NCBI GenBank assembly: GCA_903885605.1
Contig: CAISJD010000143.1
Location: 1 to 44,630 of the forward strand
From: an uncultured Chthonomonas sp.
GTDB taxonomy: Bacteria > Armatimonadota > Chthonomonadetes > Chthonomonadales > CAJBBX01
Direction: 5' to 3'
DNA length: 44,630 bases
Shown here in pieces: positions 7,307 to 15,744 of the stretch. Both the position numbers and the translations under genes were made by a program. How positions within the stretch are numbered: the stretch's first letter is position 1; each line of letters begins with the position of its first letter. The notes beneath the pieces are model-generated. The model was not told the origin of the DNA. It saw only the letters and a program-made list of their open reading frames with translations, and did no database searches.

Positions 7307-10300
7307 TCAGTTCTGCACGAGGCCTGGCGGCTCCTGCTCGGCTGATGCCGCGGCAGCTTGGCGAATCTCGCGGACGAGCGCCTGAGAGAGCGCTTGTACG
7401 TGCGGCTCCTCCAGCATGGTCAGGTGGTCGCCCGGCACGTCAATCACCCTCAAGTCACCTCGGGCGAATCGCCTCCAGCCCATGGCGCCGTCAGGATCGA
7501 TATGCAACGGGTGTTCATCCGCCCTGAACAAGGCGACGCGCCCGCAGTAAGGACCCGGGCGGTAGCGCTCATAGGCAAGCCGGTGTGCGATCTTGGTCCG
7601 CTCCCAATGGTCGAGGGCGCTCGGCGCCACGATCTGGTGGAGGCGGCGTATCCAGAGCCTGCGCGAGAGCGTATGCAGTTTGGCACGGATGTGCCGCAAT
7701 CGGTCGCCGTTCGGAGTACGCACCAGCTTGCCTACGTGGTAGGCGATCCGGCGGTGCAGCGGCTGCGCCGCGCAGCCGTCGGGGAAGCCGGCATCGAGTA
7801 GGACCACGAGTGGCACGCGAACGCTACGCCGCGCAAGTCGGCACGCGAGCTCGTAGGCGACGGTGCCGCCAAAGGATGAGCCGATCAGCATGCATTCCGG
7901 CAAGGGCAACTGGGCGGCAAGGACCTCGGCGTAGTCCTCGGCCAAACGCACGACATCGTCCACAGGCGGGTTCCGCCCGTCCGTAGAGCGTGCGACCAAC
8001 GCGTAGACCGGCAGCTCGTCGCCGAGCGCAAGGAAGAGTGAGCGGTACCCAAACGCACGCCCGGCGAGCCCATGCACGAGCACCAGGGGCGGTAGCGAGC
8101 CCTGCGGCCTGATGGGCACCAGCGGCAGGCTATGCATGGCGGCCTGCCCCTCCTCGATGGCGTGCGCGATATGCGCTACGGTCGGCCTTTCAAAGATAAT
8201 GCGGAGGGGCACATCGGCGCCCATCGTCTCCCGTACGCGATGGGCAAGCATGGCCGCCAGCAGGGAGTGGCCGCCCAGGGCGAAGAAGTCGTCCTGCACG
8301 CCGACGCGTTCCAGGCCGAGCAGGCCGGCGCAGAGCCCGGCAATCTCCTCCTCCAGCGGCGTCCGCGGGGCCACGTAGGTGTCGGGGTCCGCAACTGCGA
8401 CCCGATCCGGCGCGGGAAGGGCCTTTCGGTCCACCTTGCCGCTCGGCAGGAGCGGCAGGGCATCGAGGGCGATGTAGGTCCAGGGCAGCATGTAGTCCGG
8501 CAGCCGCGCTGCGGCCGCCGTCCGAGCCGCTCCCTCATCGAAGGTAGCCCCGTCCCTCGGGACGACATACGCGACCAGGCGTACATCACCGTCGGCCCAC
8601 TCGTGGGCAACCACAAGCGACTGGCGGACGCACGGCGCGTCGGCCAGGACACACTCAATCTCCCCTGGCTCGATGCGATGGCCCCGGATCTTGATCTGGT
8701 GGTCGGCGCGCCCCATGAAGTGCAGGAAGCCGTCAGGCGATCGTCTCGCGAGGTCTCCCGTACGGTACATCCTCTGCGGCGGCCGGCCAGGCAGGCTCAC
8801 GGCCATGAAGCGTTCGGCGGTCAACTCCATCGCGCCCGAGTAGCCCAGGGCGAGGCACTCGCCGGCGAGGTAGACCTCACCCGTCACGCCCACAGGAACC
8901 AGGCGGCGCCGGTTGTCCAGGAGGTGGGCCTCGGCGTTTGCGATTGGGCGCCCCAAGCAGACCGGGCCCGGCGGCTCGTCCCCTGTGACCGCGTAGCTTG
9001 TCGCCCAGATGGTCGCCTCGGTCGGCCCATAGACGCAAAGTGGACGAACCCGGCCCTCGGTGATCTCAATGAGCCGCGCCATCAGGTCGGCCGGCACCGC
9101 TTCGCCGCCGCAGAGCGCGCCGCGCAAGGCTGTGCATCGACCGAGACCGGGCATATCCAACAGCATACGGTAGAGCGACGGCGTGCCCTGGATGATCGTC
9201 ACGCCGTGGCGCTCGATCAGCCCGAGGAGGGACCCCGGGTCGAGGCGCTCGCCTGGAGGCGCCAGCACGACGCAGCCCCCCACCAGTAGCGGCGCCCAGA
9301 ACTCCCAGACGGAGATGTCAAAGATGGGGGTCGTGCTCTGCAGCACACGGTCGCCGCACCCAATCCGCAGGGCGTCGACCGACCACCAGAGATAGTTAAC
9401 CACGGCTCGGTGCGGCACGGCGACGCCTTTGGGCCTGCCGGTGGAACCCGACGTGAACATGACGTATGCGGCCGTCTCCGGCTCGACCTCCGGCCATGCG
9501 GTGTCGGCAGGAGCAGGAGGACAGCCACGCAGGTCGGTGACGGGCACGAAGGGCGCCGCTCGGAAAGCCAGGTCTGGATCGCAGACGGCCAGTACGCACG
9601 CGGCATCCTGCAGCATGTGCGCCATTCGCTCCTGCGGGCATTCCGTATGAACCGGCACGTAGGCGGCACCGGACAGGAGTACACCCAGGTACGCCACAGC
9701 CAGATCCAGTGAGCGCCGCATCAGGACCGCGACCGTGTCGCCCGGCCCTACGCCCTGCGCCCGCAGGTGCGCCGCCAGAGCCCCGGCTTGATCGCGCAGT
9801 GCTGCGTAGGTGAGCGAACCTGTGTCAGACAGGACGGCGACGACGCCCGGGGTTCGCTCCGCCTGCTCAAGCGCCAGTTGATGCAGCAGGCCCCTCGGGT
9901 AGGTGGCGCCTGTATCGTTCCATTGGTCTAGAAGCTGGTCCGCCTCCTGCCGCGTCAAGAGCGGCAGTTCGTGGAGGCGCTCCTCGGGGTTCGCTACGGC
10001 GCCGGCCAGCAGCGTTTCGAAGTGGACCGCGAGCCGCTCGATGGTGGCGGCGTCGAACAGGTCGGTGCTGTACTCCCACTCCGCCGCCATGCTGCCGTCA
10101 GGCATCGGCGTTGCGGCCAAGGTCAGGTCCAGTTTGGCTGTGCCCGTTGCGATGGGCACGGGCTCCATCGCCAGTTCGCCCAGACGGTCCGGGTAGGCTT
10201 CGGTGTTCTGGAACAGGAGCATCACCTGGAAGATCGGGTGGCGGCCCATGTCCCGTTCAGGCCGGACGGCGTCCACAACCAGGTCGAACGGCGTCTCACC

Positions 10301-13300
10301 ATGCTCAAAGGCATCCAGGGCTGTGTCCCGAACTCGCGCCATGAGGTCGGCGAAGGTCAGGTCGCCGACAACCTCTGTTCGCATCGCGAGCATGTTCACG
10401 AAGAAGCCTACGAGCCCCTCAAGTTCAGGCCGCGACCGGCCAGCCGCCGCGGCTCCCACAACGATGTCCGATGTCCCCGTATACCGGTGGATGAGCGTCT
10501 GCAGGCCGGCCAGCAGAGCCATGAAGAGGCTGGCGCCGTGCCGATTCGCCAGGTCGGTGAGCGCACCGACCTGGTCGGCAGGCAGCCGACGGCGGACAAC
10601 CGCGCCGCGGTAGCTCTCTACCGCCGGCCGGGAGCGATCTGTGGGCAGGCTGACGGGCTCCAGCGCGGCAAGGCGACGGCTCCAGTACTCCAGATCAGCC
10701 GCTTCGGCGCCGCATCCCAGCCCCCTCCGTTGCCAGGCGGCATAGTCGGCGTACTGCACGGCCGGCTCTGGCAGTTGCGCGGTCCGTCCCGCTGTTGCTG
10801 CGGCGTAGAACCCCGACAGCTCACGCAAGATCAGCGCGACCGACCAGCCATCCACTACCGCATGGTGGAAGACAAGCAGGATGACGTACTCGGTCGCTTC
10901 GAGCCGGTAGAGTGTCGCGCGGTACAGGGGGCCGGCCGACAGGTCGAACGGTAACCGGACCTCCCGTTCGGCCGCCTGCCGGAACCGCTCGTCCCTTGCC
11001 TCATCGGCCGCATCCGTCAGGTCGACCGTTTCAATGGACCCCGAGTGCCTTGCTGCCACCCGCTGGCGGGGCTCGCCATCCACGAGCTCGAATGTCGTCC
11101 TCAGCGCTGCATGGCGGGCAACCACATGGCTCAGCGCAGTCTGGAGTGCGGCCTCGTTGAGCGAGCCCGTGAGCCGCACCGCGACAGGCGTGTTGTAGAC
11201 AGGTGACCCCGGCGTGAGCCGATCGAGGAACCAGAGGCGCTCCTGCCCGGATGAGAGCGGCGCCGGGCCATCGTCGGCTCGCCGCGGGATGGGCTGCAGC
11301 GCATCGGATGGCGCCGTCGCGCCGCCGCCGGCCTCCGCCATGCCGGCGACGGTGCGGCGCTCGAAGACGACCCTGAGCGGCACTTCAACTCCGGTGGCTT
11401 CGCGCACCCGGTGCGTCAGCATCACCGCCAGCAGGGAGTGGCCGCCCAGGGCGAAGAAGTCGTCCTGCACGCCGACGCGTTCCAGGCCGAGCAGGCCGGC
11501 GCAGAGCCCGGCAATCTCCTCCTCCAGCGGCGTCCGCGGGGCCACGTAGGTGTCGGGGGCCGCAACTGCGACCCGATCCGGCGCGGGAAGGGCCTTTCGG
11601 TCCACCTTGCCGTTCGGCAGGAGCGGCAGGGCATCCAGCACCGTGAAGCTCGATGGAACCATGTACTCGGGGAGCGTCTGCCGCACGAATGCAGCCAGCT
11701 CAGCGGCCGTCGGCATCGCGCCGGGTACGGGCGTGGCATAGGCCGCCAGGTACGTGCCAACCGGGCCGTCGTCGCGCGCGACCACCACCGCCTGGCGCAC
11801 CCCCGCATGCGCCGTCAGCACGGCCTCGACCTCGCCTGGCTCAATGCGGTGACCCCGAATCTTCACCTGGTCGTCGATCCGGGCCACGAAATCCAGGTTG
11901 CCGTCCGGCAGGTACCGCACGAGGTCGCCGGAACGGTACATGCGCGCTTCGGGTTCCTCCGTGAATGGGTCTGCAACGAAGGCGGCTGCCGTGAGTTCGG
12001 GGCGGTTCAGGTAGCCCCTGGCAAGACCATCGCCGCCGATCCACAGTTCGCCGACGCAACCAATGGGCAGGGGTTGCCGGTGAGCATCAAGGACATAGCA
12101 GCGCGTATTCGCAATGGGCCGACCTATGGGAATGCTATCTCCACGGTACGCGGCGGGGACGGCGTAGCAGGTGGTGAAGGTTGTGCTTTCCGTGGGACCG
12201 TAGCCGTTGGTGACGCGCAGATCGGGCAGGGCCTCCATGGCGGCCCTGACATGCGGTACCGATAGCCGCTCGCCACCGGTAAGCACGTGACCCAGGCCTG
12301 ACAGGGCGGCCGGATCGGTCGCCACAATGCTGTTGAACAGGCTGGCGGTAAGCCACATTGCTGTCACGCCGTGGCGGGATATCAGCGCTCCAAGCGCCGC
12401 CGGGTCGACTGGCCCCGGATGGTACACTGCCACCGCTCCGCCATTCAGGAGCGCCCCCCATATCTCAAACGTCGATGCGTCAAATGCTAGCGGCGCCTGG
12501 TGGAGTACCGTCTGGCCGGGGCCGAGGTCGGTATAGTCGGTGCCACAGAGCAGTCGAACCACGCCTCGGTGGGGTATCTCCACGCCCTTCGGGGTTCCAG
12601 TCGAACCGGATGTGTACGAGACGTATGCCAGGTCAAGCGCGTCGCCGGCAGGCATGACAAACGGCCTATCAGCCGCCGGGTTGTCTGCGTCAATGCAGAT
12701 GCGGTGCATCACAGATGCCGGCAACCGATCCGCCGTCCGCTTTTGCGTCAGCGCCACGGTGATGCGTGCGTCAACGACCATGTACTCAAGGCGGTCGGTT
12801 GGGTAGTCAGGGTTAAGGGCCACATATGCGCCACCTGCCTTGAGGATGGCCAATAGGCCCGTGACCATCCCGGCGCAGCGCTCCATGCAGACGCCTACCA
12901 TTGACCCGCGCAGCACCCCCGCAGCCTGCAAACGCGCCGCCAGGTGATCAGACGCCCTGTGGAGGTCGCTGTAGGTCTGCACGCTATCGCCGAAGCGGAC
13001 GGCAACGGCATTGGGGGTTCGTTCCGCCTGCGCAAGGAACAGCTCATGCACACGTGCGTCACGGGGATACGGTAGTGCCGTACGGTTCCACTCCACCAGT
13101 ATCTGGTGTCGCTCGGCTTCGGTGAGGAGCGGCAGTTCGCTGATGCGTCGCTCGGGGTTGGCAATGGCTCCAGCCAGCAGCGTCTCGAAGTGGCCCGCCA
13201 ACCGAGCAATGGTAGCGGCGTCAAACAGGTCCGTACTGTACTCCCAGAGCAACCGCGCGGCGCCCGCCCGTTGCTGGATGCCGAGTGACAGGTCAAACTT

Positions 13301-14530
13301 CGAGGTTCCGGTGTCGATGTCCACCGGCTCGGCGACCAAGTCACCCCACTGCCCCCCCGAAGCCGGGTCCAGCATCTGGGTACAGGCGACGCTGAGCAAG
13401 CGGCTGTCGCCGATGCCGGCTGCCCTGCCCATCTCTCGGATGAGGTGGTCATATGACGCTAGCTGATGGGTTAGTCCCTCCCGCATCACGTGGCGCGTCT
13501 GCTCGACGAGGTCGGCAAAGCTCCGTGAGGGAGCGGCGTCCAGCCGCATAACGAGTGTGTTTACAAGGAACCCGACGACTCCGTCGAGGTTGGGCGCTTC
13601 TGTCCCCAGGCGCCGACCCGAGGCAACGGTGCCGAACACAATGTCTTCATTGCCTGCCCACCGATGCAGCAGCGCCGCGAACGCAGCCGTCAGTACCATG
13701 AACGGCGTGGCGCCAAGCCGTTCTCCGATGCCCAGAACATCCCGGTACAGCGGGGGCGGCATCGGCCGTATGTGCGTCGCTCCTCGGTAGGAGGCGCTCT
13801 CTCCGGGCCGGTCAACGGGGAGGTTGGGTCCGGGCACACCGTGGAGCCGCTCAAGCCAGTAAGCGATGTCACGGTCGCACGCATCCGCCGGTAGGCCGTC
13901 CTGCCACCGCGCGAAGTCGGCGTATTGCACGACTTCGGCGCCCAGCGGCGAGGGAGTGTGCGATGTGCGTGCCATGTAGGATGCAGCCAGTTCGCGGCTC
14001 AGGATTCCCTGTGAGGCGCCGTCAGTCACGATGTGGTGCACGACGACCAGGAGGACATGATCCTGCGGCCATATGTGGAACAGATGCGCGCGAATCAGGG
14101 GGCCCTCGGTCAGGTCGAATGGCAGGCGGGCCGCCTCGCGCAGGAGCTGACGCAACGCCTCCTCACGCTCTGCGGCCTGGATGCCTTCGAGGTGGGTATG
14201 GGCCATGTCCACGATAGCGGCTTCGTGGATGCGTCGAAGGGGAATGCCATCTACCGCCGGGAAGCTTGTCCGCAACGAGCCGTGCCGGCTGACTACCTCG
14301 TTCAGGCTTGCCGCAAGTGCTGATGCGTCGAGGGGGCCACGAAGGCGGATGGCGACAGGTTCGTTGTAGGCAGGCTCATCGCCATGAGGCCGACATTCGA
14401 GCCAGATGCGCAACTCGCCTGCGGTCAATCGTTCCATGCCTTGCCGATCATCGATGGCGGATGGTCCTTTGTCGCGGCAGGCGTCGCACGGCGCATCCGG
14501 ACAGCAGCAGGAGTGAACATGGCGGTTCAT
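7307..14530 (-). CDS. Two-module non-ribosomal peptide synthetase, C-A-T-C-A-T-TE
   Basis: This 2407-residue cytoplasmic megasynthase would build and release a short peptide. Domains in order: C1 (HHIVTDG at 165-171), A1 (TSGSTGTPKG near 645), T1 (LGGHSL, carrier Ser1032), C2 (HHAVVDG near 1222), A2 (TSGSTGRPKG near 1695), T2 (LGGHSL, Ser2089), TE (GSSFGG near 2218, His in GDHLTM near 2372). All core motifs look intact. Aligning the pockets to GrsA by eye gives DAFWLGGTF-K for A1, close to the valine code, and DIWQLGVIW-K for A2, closest to the glycine code. Starting with a C domain suggests N-acylation by an acyl donor or an upstream partner, but no partner, MbtH, Sfp-type transferase or exporter lies nearby. 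The ATG at 14530 has GAGG eight nt upstream; it adds a Cys-rich N-terminal tail before the C domain. No epimerase or methylase domain is seen. Confidence 0.95.
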   Translation of the reverse strand: MNRHVHSCCCPDAPCDACRDKGPSAIDDRQGMERLTAGELRIWLECRPHGDEPAYNEPVAIRLRGPLDASALAASLNEVVSRHGSLRTSFPAVDGIPLRRIHEAAIVDMAHTHLEGIQAAEREEALRQLLREAARLPFDLTEGPLIRAHLFHIWPQDHVLLVVVHHIVTDGASQGILSRELAASYMARTSHTPSPLGAEVVQYADFARWQDGLPADACDRDIAYWLERLHGVPGPNLPVDRPGESASYRGATHIRPMPPPLYRDVLGIGERLGATPFMVLTAAFAALLHRWAGNEDIVFGTVASGRRLGTEAPNLDGVVGFLVNTLVMRLDAAPSRSFADLVEQTRHVMREGLTHQLASYDHLIREMGRAAGIGDSRLLSVACTQMLDPASGGQWGDLVAEPVDIDTGTSKFDLSLGIQQRAGAARLLWEYSTDLFDAATIARLAGHFETLLAGAIANPERRISELPLLTEAERHQILVEWNRTALPYPRDARVHELFLAQAERTPNAVAVRFGDSVQTYSDLHRASDHLAARLQAAGVLRGSMVGVCMERCAGMVTGLLAILKAGGAYVALNPDYPTDRLEYMVVDARITVALTQKRTADRLPASVMHRICIDADNPAADRPFVMPAGDALDLAYVSYTSGSTGTPKGVEIPHRGVVRLLCGTDYTDLGPGQTVLHQAPLAFDASTFEIWGALLNGGAVAVYHPGPVDPAALGALISRHGVTAMWLTASLFNSIVATDPAALSGLGHVLTGGERLSVPHVRAAMEALPDLRVTNGYGPTESTTFTTCYAVPAAYRGDSIPIGRPIANTRCYVLDAHRQPLPIGCVGELWIGGDGLARGYLNRPELTAAAFVADPFTEEPEARMYRSGDLVRYLPDGNLDFVARIDDQVKIRGHRIEPGEVEAVLTAHAGVRQAVVVARDDGPVGTYLAAYATPVPGAMPTAAELAAFVRQTLPEYMVPSSFTVLDALPLLPNGKVDRKALPAPDRVAVAAPDTYVAPRTPLEEEIAGLCAGLLGLERVGVQDDFFALGGHSLLAVMLTHRVREATGVEVPLRVVFERRTVAGMAEAGGGATAPSDALQPIPRRADDGPAPLSSGQERLWFLDRLTPGSPVYNTPVAVRLTGSLNEAALQTALSHVVARHAALRTTFELVDGEPRQRVAARHSGSIETVDLTDAADEARDERFRQAAEREVRLPFDLSAGPLYRATLYRLEATEYVILLVFHHAVVDGWSVALILRELSGFYAAATAGRTAQLPEPAVQYADYAAWQRRGLGCGAEAADLEYWSRRLAALEPVSLPTDRSRPAVESYRGAVVRRRLPADQVGALTDLANRHGASLFMALLAGLQTLIHRYTGTSDIVVGAAAAGRSRPELEGLVGFFVNMLAMRTEVVGDLTFADLMARVRDTALDAFEHGETPFDLVVDAVRPERDMGRHPIFQVMLLFQNTEAYPDRLGELAMEPVPIATGTAKLDLTLAATPMPDGSMAAEWEYSTDLFDAATIERLAVHFETLLAGAVANPEERLHELPLLTRQEADQLLDQWNDTGATYPRGLLHQLALEQAERTPGVVAVLSDTGSLTYAALRDQAGALAAHLRAQGVGPGDTVAVLMRRSLDLAVAYLGVLLSGAAYVPVHTECPQERMAHMLQDAACVLAVCDPDLAFRAAPFVPVTDLRGCPPAPADTAWPEVEPETAAYVMFTSGSTGRPKGVAVPHRAVVNYLWWSVDALRIGCGDRVLQSTTPIFDISVWEFWAPLLVGGCVVLAPPGERLDPGSLLGLIERHGVTIIQGTPSLYRMLLDMPGLGRCTALRGALCGGEAVPADLMARLIEITEGRVRPLCVYGPTEATIWATSYAVTGDEPPGPVCLGRPIANAEAHLLDNRRRLVPVGVTGEVYLAGECLALGYSGAMELTAERFMAVSLPGRPPQRMYRTGDLARRSPDGFLHFMGRADHQIKIRGHRIEPGEIECVLADAPCVRQSLVVAHEWADGDVRLVAYVVPRDGATFDEGAARTAAAARLPDYMLPWTYIALDALPLLPSGKVDRKALPAPDRVAVADPDTYVAPRTPLEEEIAGLCAGLLGLERVGVQDDFFALGGHSLLAAMLAHRVRETMGADVPLRIIFERPTVAHIAHAIEEGQAAMHSLPLVPIRPQGSLPPLVLVHGLAGRAFGYRSLFLALGDELPVYALVARSTDGRNPPVDDVVRLAEDYAEVLAAQLPLPECMLIGSSFGGTVAYELACRLARRSVRVPLVVLLDAGFPDGCAAQPLHRRIAYHVGKLVRTPNGDRLRHIRAKLHTLSRRLWIRRLHQIVAPSALDHWERTKIAHRLAYERYRPGPYCGRVALFRADEHPLHIDPDGAMGWRRFARGDLRVIDVPGDHLTMLEEPHVQALSQALVREIRQAAAASAEQEPPGLVQN
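8254..8464 (-). repeat. Intragenic duplication, copy in module 2 (A-T linker and carrier domain)
   Basis: This 211-nt segment is identical to 11425-11635 except at two positions. It encodes the end of A2 (GKVDRKALPAP), the linker and the first half of T2 including the carrier serine. The surrounding A and C domains are far more divergent, so this tract looks like a recent duplication or gene conversion. Confidence 0.95.
11425..11635 (-). repeat. Intragenic duplication, copy in module 1 (A-T linker and carrier domain)
   Basis: This is the partner of 8254-8464 at an offset of exactly 3171 nt (1057 codons), with two mismatches in 211 nt. It covers the end of A1, the linker and the first half of T1. 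The frame is kept, so recombination between copies would delete or duplicate one whole module in frame. Confidence 0.95.
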
Positions 14531-14778
14531 GGCAATTCCTCAACACCGCAGGGCCGTCAGCTTGCCTCTGAATGCGTATTGGCTCGGCTCTGCGGTAGCA
14601 GCCATAGGGTGCTGCGATGTGGCGACGCTCTCCCATGATGCCGAAGCCTCGTCATACGGCGCCTGTGTGGCGCACGGAATGTTCGATATTACCCAATGGA
14701 CTGGAGCGCTACGCCTGGGGGCCAGCGCCACCAGTGATGTCATCGCCCCGGCACGCATACCCGCGTCCGCCGCGTACA

Positions 14779-15630
14779 ATGATGTATGCTTCTCTCCTCC
14801 ATAGCGCCGCCGGCTTGAGACAATCCTCCCGTTGGCCCTGGCGCGCGCTGGGTGTGCTCGGGTGCCAGTTGGCTGCGATCAGCGGCTGCGCCGGGTTCGG
14901 CGTCTGGGTGTCGCTGCTGGCGGACACGCCCCCGTGGTTGCCAGCGCTGGCCACCGGGCTGGTGGCGGCGCTGGTCCATGCGGTGATGTCGGGCTCGGCG
15001 GAGCGCACGCGTCGGTCCCAGTCGCGGCGGATCGGCTTCCACCTCTGCTTTCCCGCGGCCCAGCGAGTGGCGCTCCGTTCGGGCGTGGCGATCCGCGGCG
15101 TGACGATCCTCAAGGACCCCGGCATGAACGCGGCCGCGCGTTGCGCCGGGCAGATCGAGCTGACTTCGGGCCTCGTGCAAGGCCTCTCGGCGCTCCACCT
15201 GGACGCCGTCATCGCCCACGAGGCGGGCCACCTGAGCCTGAAGCGGCCCATCTCCGCCCTCGCCGTGCGCCTGCTCAGGAGCCTCGCGCTGGGACTGGGC
15301 GCAGGCGGCACGGTGGTTGCCGTGTCGGTTGCCGCGGGGCTGCCGCCGGAAGCCGCCGAGCTGGCCGCTATCCTCGGGACGGTCGCCGCGCTGTTCCTCG
15401 GCTACGGGGCCGGCCTCCGCGCACGCGCGGCGGAGTATGCAGCGGACCGTTTCGCCGCCGGTGTGCTCGGCGGCCCCGAGCACGTCATCGGCGCGCTCGA
15501 GGCGATGCACGCCGCCGACGGCCACGGCGACACACTGACGCGCCTGGAGGAGGCGGTCTCAACGCACCCCTCGCTGGCCAACCGCCGCCGCGCGCTGCGG
15601 GAGTGGTGGGGCCCGCACGGGCCGGAGTAG
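14779..15630 (+). CDS. M48-type membrane zinc metallopeptidase
   Basis: This is a predicted integral-membrane endopeptidase of the HtpX/Oma1-like M48 group. The zinc site HEAGH is present in AVIAHEAGHLSL, and the third ligand is the Glu of RAAEYAADRFAAG, the usual M48 EExAD-type helix. Two hydrophobic segments precede the catalytic part (starting LGVLGCQLAAISG and LPALATGLVAALV) and two more lie between the zinc motifs. The start is uncertain. I chose the ATG at 14779, giving 283 residues with a short tail before the first membrane helix; there is no clear Shine-Dalgarno, and a TACAAT hexamer at 14775-14780 overlaps it. The open frame goes back to 14617, but that extension has no protein-like character. 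It is divergent from the peptide synthetase, so the 248-nt gap should hold both promoters. M48 enzymes degrade damaged membrane proteins; the substrate here is unknown. Confidence 0.8.
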   Translation: MMYASLLHSAAGLRQSSRWPWRALGVLGCQLAAISGCAGFGVWVSLLADTPPWLPALATGLVAALVHAVMSGSAERTRRSQSRRIGFHLCFPAAQRVALRSGVAIRGVTILKDPGMNAAARCAGQIELTSGLVQGLSALHLDAVIAHEAGHLSLKRPISALAVRLLRSLALGLGAGGTVVAVSVAAGLPPEAAELAAILGTVAALFLGYGAGLRARAAEYAADRFAAGVLGGPEHVIGALEAMHAADGHGDTLTRLEEAVSTHPSLANRRRALREWWGPHGPE

Positions 15631-15744
15631 CGCCGGCGGCCTACGGCGGACGGGACGCCCTCGCATTCCGGGGTTTCCCTGTGCAGGAAATCAGGCGATA
15701 GCCGACGAATCGTGCGGCACATCCTGCGTTGAAGGGCGACCACT

